64,000 nucleotides of DNA. It comes from Tabrizicola_A sp965284335. Lineage in GTDB: Bacteria > Pseudomonadota > Alphaproteobacteria > Rhodobacterales > Rhodobacteraceae. Positions 58,198 through 64,000 of this stretch are shown piece after piece. The notes beneath the pieces are model-generated. The model did not search any database. It was given only the letters and a program-made list of their open reading frames with translations, and was not told the DNA's origin. Every line of letters begins with the position of its first letter. Within the stretch, counting starts at the first letter, position 1. The stretch lies in NCBI RefSeq assembly GCF_965284335.1, contig NZ_OZ260076.1. The stretch is one strand, 5' to 3'. A program made the translations under genes and the position numbers.

Positions 58198-59973
58198 TTA
58201 TTCTGCTGCCTTGGGGCTGCGACCGGAGGCCGAAGCCAAAACCGGAAGCTGCATTTCAAACACCGCTCCGCCATCCTCGGCGTTATGGGCGGTCAGACGC
58301 CCCCCCAGATCGGTGACAATCCCCGACGAAATGGCAAGGCCCAAGCCCACCCCCTCGCCCGGTTTCTTCGTGGTGTAAAACGGTTCGAACACCGCGCCGA
58401 TTTCAGCGATGCCATGGCCATTGTCGCGCACCGCAAGTGTCGCCACATCGCCCATTGTCATCAACAAATCAATCTGCGGTTTGGCCACGTCCTTGGTGGC
58501 ATCCAGCGCATTGCGCAACAGATTGATGATCACCTGCTCCAAACGGATGCGATCCGCCATCACCATCACAGGCTGGCGCGGCAAGGTGCGGCTGATCTGC
58601 ACCACGCGTTGTTTCAACTGCGGCTCCATCATGGCCAAGGCCGAGGACAGACAAGCCCGCAAATCCACCGGCTCAAAGGCCTCTCCGCCTTTGCGGGCAT
58701 AGGATTTGAGCTGGCGGGTGATCGCCCCCATCCGTTCGATCAGATCATCAATGCGCTGAAATGACGACAACGCCTCTTCGGGGCGTTTGCGTTGCAGCAA
58801 CAGCCGCGCCCCGGCCAAATAGGTTTTCATCGCCGCAAGGGGCTGGTTCAATTCATGGCTGACTGCGGCCGACATCTCGCCCAAGGCGGCAAGTTTCGAC
58901 GATTGCGCCAAGGTCAATTCGGCCACTTCAAGGGTCTTTTGCACCCGCTCCCGCTCGGCGATTTCACGGTTCAGCCGCGCGTTCAACAGCCGCAATTCCG
59001 CAGATTCCCGCTGCAAAGACTGGCTTTGCGACCAAGCCCGTCGCGACAGAATGTAAAAAGTCAAAGCGGCCAGAATGGCAAAACCCATGATCACAAGGGC
59101 AATCACGCCATTCACCCGCTCGCGCACCGAATCATAGGCGGTAAAGGCCACCATCCGCCAACCCCGGAACGGCACCCGCGCCTCGGTGCGCAACACCGCC
59201 TCGCCCGACAAATAGGCATCGGGCGGATTTTGCGCCCAATCGGCGGCCCCCTTTAACGCCCGGTCAAAGGCCGAGCTTTCCTCGGCGCTGCTCAGGGCGG
59301 CATCCAAAGGCTTGCCGCGCCATGACGTCTCGGTGGCCAACAAGACCGTGCCCGTGCTGTCGGCCACAATCACCGCATCCTGCAACCCGGCCCAAGCCCG
59401 CTCATGCTTCATCAAATCGGCCGCCACCACGATGACGCCCAAGGCACGCCCGTCGGCAAAAATCTGGCGCGAATAGGTGAACTCATACCCCCCACCCGCC
59501 ACAGGCGCTGCGGCAAAAACCGTATCACGGCTGCGCATGGCATCCACGAAATAAGGGCTTGCCCGGTGGCTGGTGCCCAAAAGGTTCCGGTTCGTCGCCC
59601 CAACGGCCCGGCCATCCTTGTCCAACAGCAAAATCGAGGCGACCCCGATTTCTCCCTGCACCTTGATCAGGCGCAGCGTGGTGTCGGCAAACCGCCCCTC
59701 TGCCAAGGCCCCCCGGATCGCGGGATCATCCACCAAAAGCAACGGCACAACCGAGGTGCGCTGCAACTCTGACAGCATATTGCCCGAGTAAAGCGCAAGG
59801 CGCAGCTCGGCCCGGTTTCGCGTGGTTTCGGTAAAGCGCTCTGACAGCCAGCGGTTGGTGACTAAGACCACGGCAATGGCAACCATGATCAAAAAGGCCG
59901 CCGCCAGCCGAACACGCCAAGAGCCCCCATAGGGGGCATTTGGCACGGGCTCGGATGCAGGCAGATCAGTCAT
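58198..59973 (-). CDS. dctB: DctB-type sensor histidine kinase
   Basis: Membrane sensor kinase of 591 residues. The first transmembrane segment is at about 22-40, then a periplasmic double-Cache/PAS-like sensor to about 285, then a second segment at about 289-309. A coiled coil leads to the HisKA domain with His373 in AAVSHELNQPLAAMKTYL, the N-box with Asn487, the G1 box DNGHGI, the F-box FEPFYTTK and the G2 box GVGLGLAISS. The architecture matches C4-dicarboxylate sensor DctB. No dctA or dctPQM transporter lies nearby, so the ligand is not certain. It is first in the dctB-dctD operon. Confidence 0.85.
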   Translation of the reverse strand: MTDLPASEPVPNAPYGGSWRVRLAAAFLIMVAIAVVLVTNRWLSERFTETTRNRAELRLALYSGNMLSELQRTSVVPLLLVDDPAIRGALAEGRFADTTLRLIKVQGEIGVASILLLDKDGRAVGATNRNLLGTSHRASPYFVDAMRSRDTVFAAAPVAGGGYEFTYSRQIFADGRALGVIVVAADLMKHERAWAGLQDAVIVADSTGTVLLATETSWRGKPLDAALSSAEESSAFDRALKGAADWAQNPPDAYLSGEAVLRTEARVPFRGWRMVAFTAYDSVRERVNGVIALVIMGFAILAALTFYILSRRAWSQSQSLQRESAELRLLNARLNREIAERERVQKTLEVAELTLAQSSKLAALGEMSAAVSHELNQPLAAMKTYLAGARLLLQRKRPEEALSSFQRIDDLIERMGAITRQLKSYARKGGEAFEPVDLRACLSSALAMMEPQLKQRVVQISRTLPRQPVMVMADRIRLEQVIINLLRNALDATKDVAKPQIDLLMTMGDVATLAVRDNGHGIAEIGAVFEPFYTTKKPGEGVGLGLAISSGIVTDLGGRLTAHNAEDGGAVFEMQLPVLASASGRSPKAAE

Positions 59974-60019
59974 GCTGGAAACCTAAAGCCCGGCGCACCG
60001 CGCCTCAAGCCGCGCGCGC

Positions 60020-60688
60020 TCAGGCCAGCGCCATCCCGCCCATCAGGCTTTGGAACATCCCCGCCCCATCGGTGCCGCCCAAAACCGGGTCATTGGCGCG
60101 TTCAGGATGCGGCATCATCCCCAAAACGCGGCGGTTCTCCGACAGAACCCCCGCAATATCGGCCACCGAGCCGTTGGGATTTTGCACATAGGTCAGGGCA
60201 ATGCGATCTTCCCCCTGCAACCGCGCCAGCCCCTCGGGATCAATGCTGTAATTGCCATCATGATGAGCAATCGGAATCATCAAGGGCTGCCCCTTGGCAT
60301 AGGTCGAGGTAAAGGCGCTGTCAGCGGTGGCCACCTTCAACTCCACCGTCTTGCAGGCAAATTTCAGCCCCGCATTGCGCATCAAGGCCCCCGGCAACAG
60401 CCGCATCTCGGTCAGAACCTGAAAACCATTGCAAATGCCCAAGACATAGCCACCGCGCGCCGCATGGGTCTGGATCGCCCCGGCAATCGGTGACTGGGCA
60501 GCAATCGCCCCACAGCGCAGATAATCCCCAAAGGAAAAGCCGCCCGGCACCCCCACCACATCGGTGCCCGCAGGCAGCTCACTGTCCTTGTGCCAAACCC
60601 GCGCCACCTCAAAGCCTGCCCGCGTAAAGGCAAGCGCCAGATCGCGGTCACAGTTGGAACCGGGGAAGGTGACGACAGCGGCTTTCAT
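60020..60688 (-). CDS. purQ: Phosphoribosylformylglycinamidine synthase subunit PurQ
   Basis: Glutaminase subunit of 222 residues of the PurLQS FGAM synthase. It has KAAVVTFPGSNCDRDLALAF, the nucleophile loop YVLGICNGFQVLTE with catalytic Cys, and the C-terminal His/Glu of the triad in VLGMMPHPERAND. The start has GAAGGAT upstream. It is separated from purS by an alcohol dehydrogenase gene and an insertion sequence, and must be transcribed from sequence immediately left of the IS or by read-through. Confidence 0.95.
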   Translation of the reverse strand: MKAAVVTFPGSNCDRDLALAFTRAGFEVARVWHKDSELPAGTDVVGVPGGFSFGDYLRCGAIAAQSPIAGAIQTHAARGGYVLGICNGFQVLTEMRLLPGALMRNAGLKFACKTVELKVATADSAFTSTYAKGQPLMIPIAHHDGNYSIDPEGLARLQGEDRIALTYVQNPNGSVADIAGVLSENRRVLGMMPHPERANDPVLGGTDGAGMFQSLMGGMALA

Positions 60689-60762
60689 GGGCCTTATCCT
60701 TCAAAGATTGGGATTGGGCTGGCCATAGCGCAAAGCCCCCCCAGCTTCCACCCCGAAATGGA

Positions 60763-60785
60763 TTTCATTTTGGCAAAAATACCCT
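60763..60785 (-). repeat. Dispersed GGGTATTTTTGCCAAAATGAAA motif upstream of purQ
   Basis: Read on the minus strand it is GGGTATTTTTGCCAAAATG, oriented towards purQ. The IS5-family element is inserted immediately beside it, at the TA at 60785-60786. Confidence 0.55.
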
Positions 60786-60855
60786 AGGCCCTGTGGACAA
60801 TCAGGATTCCCATTTTGGCTGATTTCTGATTCAAGCTTCCAAAGTGGAGGTTTGA

Positions 60856-61230
60856 ATGAACGATCAGCGGTTCGTGGTGACAGATGCCTTTTGGAAGCGG
60901 CTTGAAGAGCATCTGCCAGGCAAGGCCAGTAATGCGGGGGTCACGGCGAAGGACAACCGTCTGTTTCTGGAAGCGGTCTTCTGGCGTGTCCGGACGGGGT
61001 CGCCTTGGCGTGATCTGCCGTCTGGTTTCGGTAAGTGGAACAGCCAATTTCGACGCTTCCGCAGATGGGCCAAATCGGGTGTTTTCGAGCGTCTTTTCAA
61101 TGCGATGAGTGGTGACCCCGACCTTGAATATGCCCTCATCGACGGTACCATCGTTCAGGTTCACCAGAAGGCGAGCGGCGCAAAAGGGGGACTCAGGCTC
61201 AGGCCATCGGCCGCTCTCGCGGCGGTTTGA
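60856..61230 (+). CDS. IS5-family transposase, first frame
   Basis: N-terminal part of the transposase, 124 codons in the zero frame. The leading domain is VVTDAFWKRLEEHLPGK, followed by FLEAVFWRVRTGSPWRDLP. The first catalytic Asp of the DDE triad is in EYALIDGTIVQVH. A ribosome-binding site GTGGAGG precedes ATG 60856. After the AAAAGGGGG run at 61182-61190 the zero frame loses family resemblance and soon stops, so full-length product needs a -1 shift into the second frame. Confidence 0.9.
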   Translation: MNDQRFVVTDAFWKRLEEHLPGKASNAGVTAKDNRLFLEAVFWRVRTGSPWRDLPSGFGKWNSQFRRFRRWAKSGVFERLFNAMSGDPDLEYALIDGTIVQVHQKASGAKGGLRLRPSAALAAV

Positions 61231-61613
61231 CGACCAAGATCGTGGCCCTCGTCGATGCGCTTGGCAATCTCATGCGCTTCATGCTGCTGCCGGGTCAGGC
61301 CCATGACATGAAGGGTGTAGCACCCTTGATCCGAGGCGTGTCCTTCGGAGCGCTACTGGCAGACAAGGCGTTCGATGCGAATTGGTTGCTTGAAGAACTC
61401 GATGTGCGGGGCGCAACTGCAGTCATTCCGCCAAAAGCCAACCGCAAGCAGCAGCGCGACTATGATGCCAACGCCTACAGATGGCGGCACCTGATCGAGA
61501 ACTACTTTGCGAAAATCAAGGAATTCAGGGGCATCGCGACGCGTTACGACAAGACAGACTGCAGCTATGCCGCCAACTGGAACCTTGCCGCTACCCTCAT
61601 CGCGTCACGTTGA
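61227..61613 (+). CDS. IS5-family transposase, second frame (-1)
   Basis: C-terminal transposase frame. It holds the second catalytic Asp in ALLADKAFDANWLLEE and the Glu in YRWRHLIENYFAKIKEF. The open frame continues back to the slippery run at 61182-61190, where the fused reading would give GGTQAQAIGRSRGGLTTKIV. The 61227 coordinate is only the first TTG in this frame. It is normally made by ribosomal frameshifting from the first frame. Confidence 0.85.
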   Translation: MTTKIVALVDALGNLMRFMLLPGQAHDMKGVAPLIRGVSFGALLADKAFDANWLLEELDVRGATAVIPPKANRKQQRDYDANAYRWRHLIENYFAKIKEFRGIATRYDKTDCSYAANWNLAATLIASR

Positions 61614-61667
61614 TTGTCCACAGGCCCTAATCATCGACGGTCAAAAGCCACCAAGGGCGCAGAACGA

Positions 61668-62705
61668 TTACGCCTTAAACTCGGTGATCACCGCCACACC
61701 GGGCGGCATCGGCCCGCAAAAGGCCCGCAATTCCGCCGAAGCCTCCGACAGGCTGACATGGCGCGCCAAAATAGGCGACACATCAACCCGCCCCATCTCG
61801 ATCAAGGTCAGCAAGGACGGATAGCGCCACGATGGCATCCCCCGAGAGCCAAAGAGCGACAATTGCTTCATATAGACCGCATTCATGTTGATCTGCATCG
61901 TCGCGGTATGGCCCACAGGCAAGCCCACCTGAACATGCCGACCCATAGGCCGCAAACACTCTAACGAGCCGTTGGCCGTGGCCTCGATCCCCAAAGCCTC
62001 TACGCTGACATGCGCGCCACCGCCGGTGATCTCGATAATCCTTGCCGCCACATCGCCGTCTTTGGCGTTGATTGCGGCCTCGGCCCCCAAAGACAGGGCA
62101 TGATCCAACCGCTCTTGCACAACATCCACCACAACCACCCGCGCGCCCAGCGCGCGACCCAGAATAAGCAAGGACAACCCCACGCCACCCGTGCCATGCA
62201 CCGCCAGCCATTCACCCGCCTGCAAGGCCGCGCGCCCGGTCAGCGCATGAAAGGCCGTGGTCACCCGGCAGCCCAAACCCGCCGCCAAGGCAGGGGTCAG
62301 ACTATCGGGCAGGCGCGCAAGATTATGGGCATGGGGGGCAGACACATATTCCGCATAGGCCCCCGGCTCGCCAAAGCCCGGAACACGCTGCGCGCGGCAG
62401 GTCGTGGTCTGTCCCGATTGGCATTCAGGGCATTGGCCACAAGACAGGATAAAGGGCGCGATCACCCGATCCCCGACCCGCCATTTGGCCAAAGGCCCGG
62501 CCTCGACCACCTCACCACAATATTCATGACCCGGAATGGCCCCCAACTTGACCTTGGGATGCTCGCCCACCCAGCCATGCCAATCGCTGCGACAAATGCC
62601 ACAGGCCAAGACCTTCAGCACCACCCCATCCGCCTCGCAAACGGGGTCTGCAACCGTCTCTAAGGACAAGTCGGCGTTATAGCTGCGGATCACGGCGGCG
62701 CGCAT
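61668..62705 (-). CDS. Zinc-dependent alcohol dehydrogenase (MDR family)
   Basis: Medium-chain dehydrogenase of 345 residues. The catalytic zinc ligands are Cys in ACGICRSDWHGW and His in IPGHEYCGEVVEAG. The structural zinc lobe is SCGQCPECQSGQTTTC. The NAD-binding Rossmann motif is VHGTGGVGLSLLILGRALGARVVVVD. The substrate is unknown. It lies on the same strand between purS and purQ, where purine genes would normally adjoin, and is followed immediately by the insertion sequence. It was probably acquired or moved there. Confidence 0.88.
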   Translation of the reverse strand: MRAAVIRSYNADLSLETVADPVCEADGVVLKVLACGICRSDWHGWVGEHPKVKLGAIPGHEYCGEVVEAGPLAKWRVGDRVIAPFILSCGQCPECQSGQTTTCRAQRVPGFGEPGAYAEYVSAPHAHNLARLPDSLTPALAAGLGCRVTTAFHALTGRAALQAGEWLAVHGTGGVGLSLLILGRALGARVVVVDVVQERLDHALSLGAEAAINAKDGDVAARIIEITGGGAHVSVEALGIEATANGSLECLRPMGRHVQVGLPVGHTATMQINMNAVYMKQLSLFGSRGMPSWRYPSLLTLIEMGRVDVSPILARHVSLSEASAELRAFCGPMPPGVAVITEFKA

Positions 62706-62789
62706 CGGTCACTCCCTCAGAATTTGACACAGTCAAAGCAAAATCGCCCAGCGCGTCAGATTAAGAAGCGACAGCCCATGTCGGCCAGC

Positions 62790-62836
62790 GCAAATTTCTG
62801 AGAAGAAACTTGCAAGATTTTTCGCAAAAATCTTGC
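62790..62836. repeat. Two tandem AT-cored palindromes between purS and the alcohol dehydrogenase gene
   Basis: GCAAATTTCT with AGAAACTTGC around GAGA (62790-62813, one mismatch), then GCAAGATTTTT with AAAAATCTTGC around CGC (62812-62836, perfect). They lie 16 bases beyond the purS stop and probably terminate the purC-purS transcript. Confidence 0.7.
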
Positions 62837-62852
62837 CCAGCGCCCGATCAGA

Positions 62853-63092
62853 TCAGACGATTTCGACGCGGTAGCTTTCAATCACCGTATTGGCCAATAG
62901 CTTGTCGCACATTGCCTTCACGGCCGTCTCTGCTGCGGCGCGGTCGGTTTCGGCCAGATCCAGCTCGATCACCTTGCCTTGGCGCACGCCGTTCACCCCG
63001 GCAAATCCCAAGGCCCCCAAGGCATGGCGCACGGCCTCGCCCTGCACATCCAGAACTCCGGCCTTCAGCATGACAGTGACACGGGCTTTCAT
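62853..63092 (-). CDS. purS: Phosphoribosylformylglycinamidine synthase subunit PurS
   Basis: Small PurS subunit of 79 residues, which bridges PurL and PurQ in the FGAM synthase complex. It begins KARVTVMLKAGVLDVQGEAV, contains ALGFAGVNGVRQGKVIELDL and ends VIESYRVEIV. The start at 63092 was set by the conserved MKARV. It is 93 bases downstream of purC, with a terminator-like palindrome pair beyond its stop. Confidence 0.93.
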   Translation of the reverse strand: MKARVTVMLKAGVLDVQGEAVRHALGALGFAGVNGVRQGKVIELDLAETDRAAAETAVKAMCDKLLANTVIESYRVEIV

Positions 63093-63185
63093 GGCGTCCC
63101 CCAATTTGCGCTTTGCCGCCCCATTACCCTTGCCGATGCAGGTCGACAAGGGGGCATTCGAAAGGACAACACGGTGGATCGGCGG

Positions 63186-63947
63186 TCAGTTGATCAGTGT
63201 CGGCTTTGGCGTATGCGTCACATTGGACGGCAAGACCCCCAAACGACGGGCCAATTCGGTGTAGACATCGGGCAAAGGCGCAGGCTCTACCGCAGGCTGG
63301 CCCTCGCGCTCTCCGGCGGCGCGCAGATCCCACAAGCGGCAACTGTCCGGCGTGATTTCATCGGCCACGATCAGCCGCATGAACTCGCCCTCCCAGACCC
63401 GGCCCATTTCCAAGCGAAAATCCACCAAGCGAATCCCGACGCCCAACATGACGCCAGACATGAAATCATTCACCCGCAAGGCAAGTGCCACCATATCATC
63501 AAGATCTTGCTGATTGGCCCAGCCAAAGGCGACGATATGTTCTTCGGCCACCATCGGCGAATTCAGCCGATCATCCTTGTAGTAATATTCCACGATGGGC
63601 CGGGGCAGCGCCATGCCTTCAGGGATGCCCAAACGCGTGGACAATTCGCCCGCGGCAAAGTTGCGCACCACCACTTCGACAGGCAGGATTTCGGCCATCC
63701 GCACCATCTGTTCGCGCATGTTCACGCGCCGGATGAAATGCGTCGGCACCCCAATGGCGTTCAACCCTGTCATGAAGAATTCCGACAGCCTGTTGTTCAA
63801 CACACCCTTGCCATCGACCGCAGCCGGCTTTGGTTCGTCGGCGGTAGGGGCGCTGTCATCCTTGAAATACTGGATCAGCGTCCCCGGCTCTGGCCCTTCA
63901 TAAAGGATCTTCGCCTTGCCCTCGTAGACCTTTTTCCTGCGCGCCAT
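63186..63947 (-). CDS. purC: Phosphoribosylaminoimidazole-succinocarboxamide synthase
   Basis: SAICAR synthetase of 253 residues. Motifs are KKVYEGKAKILYEGPEPG at the N-terminus, KGVLNNRLSEFFM, VEVVVRNFAAGELSTRLG and LVDFRLEMGRVWEGEF, then ADEITPDSCRLWD. It catalyses ATP-dependent addition of aspartate to CAIR in purine synthesis. The start at MARRKK (63947) was chosen by family similarity; upstream residues are hydrophobic and not conserved. It is first in the visible purC-purS unit. Confidence 0.95.
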   Translation of the reverse strand: MARRKKVYEGKAKILYEGPEPGTLIQYFKDDSAPTADEPKPAAVDGKGVLNNRLSEFFMTGLNAIGVPTHFIRRVNMREQMVRMAEILPVEVVVRNFAAGELSTRLGIPEGMALPRPIVEYYYKDDRLNSPMVAEEHIVAFGWANQQDLDDMVALALRVNDFMSGVMLGVGIRLVDFRLEMGRVWEGEFMRLIVADEITPDSCRLWDLRAAGEREGQPAVEPAPLPDVYTELARRLGVLPSNVTHTPKPTLIN

Positions 63948-63972
63948 AGATGCCTCAATCACAATGGGAAAC

Positions 63973-63992
63973 GGGGCGGCAAATGCCACCCC
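63973..63992. terminator. Weak hairpin upstream of purC
   Basis: GGGGCGGCA and TGCCACCCC can pair with one mismatch around AA. It may end transcription of a gene to the right of the window; no T-run is visible. Confidence 0.3.
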
Positions 63993-64000
63993 ACCCGGTC

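Larger units (their letters stand above)
60787..61627 (+). mobile_element. IS5-family (IS427-like) insertion sequence, complete, 841 bases
   Basis: The left end GGCCCTGTGGACAATCA and the right end (reversed) GGGCCTGTGGACAATCA form 17-base terminal inverted repeats with one mismatch. The duplicated target TA flanks both sides (60785-60786 and 61628-61629). Inside are two overlapping transposase frames joined by a slippery AAAAGGGGG. All features are intact, so it is probably active or recently so. It lies between the alcohol dehydrogenase gene and purQ. Confidence 0.92.

Noticed and set aside
1..64000. CRISPR array, prophage or tRNA genes
   Set aside because: No regularly spaced repeats, phage structural genes or cloverleaf sequences were seen on either strand by eye. 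A tRNA search program and repeat finder would settle this.

Overview
The window is chromosomal DNA from an alphaproteobacterium of the order Rhodobacterales (Rhodobacter/Paracoccus-like). The evidence is the dense, GC-rich gene layout, a circularly permuted tmRNA gene whose tag reads ANDNHAPVALAA, a TrgA/TrgB tellurite pair, a photolyase-cyclopropane synthase pair behind a sigma-E-like promoter, an alpha-type SspB, CobS/CobT cobaltochelatase subunits, and PurS/PurQ-type purine synthesis. No rRNA, tRNA, CRISPR array or prophage was seen. One complete insertion sequence is present.

Layout. 1-7.6 kb: an inositol catabolism locus. iolD-iolC-iolB run leftward; two Gfo/Idh/MocA dehydrogenases and a TIM-barrel inosose dehydratase/isomerase run rightward; a LacI-type regulator closes the locus and a perfect LacI-type palindrome lies between the divergent operons. 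7.8-21.5 kb: valS, a secreted SGNH-RTX protein, a HisC-like aminotransferase, DUF4177, gatB, a lytic transglycosylase lipoprotein, pepN, a divergent cryptochrome and a methyltransferase. 21.7-31.2 kb: malate synthase G, then bolA, a J-domain gene, cobS and cobT, interrupted by an oppositely oriented glycosyltransferase-methyltransferase-msrB block. 31.3-44 kb: pepP, sufE, a lipoprotein, RNase D, DUF454, a class III transaminase with a GntR regulator, trgA-trgB, phr-cfa and a class V aminotransferase.

43.9-53.6 kb: a polyamine-type periplasmic binding protein, ssrA (tmRNA), chrA, sspB, fumC, two small overlapping genes, a small gene broken by an in-frame stop, a triple-palindrome array, a membrane hydrolase-P450 operon, ccdA and a TusA-like gene. 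53.6-64 kb: rne with a long structured leader, a DctB/DctD two-component pair whose activator lacks GAFTGA, and the purine genes purC, purS and purQ, with an alcohol dehydrogenase and an IS5-family element lying between purS and purQ.

No wholly new multi-gene defence or mobile system is evident. The most unusual signals are regulatory or structural: two families of dispersed intergenic elements (tandem AT-cored palindromes, and a GTATTTTTGCCAAGATGAAG-like motif), the GAFTGA-less DctD, the divergent cryptochrome, the split purine cluster, and the uncharacterised alpha/beta-hydrolase-P450 pair. All functional calls come from reading motifs in the sequence; no database search was run.
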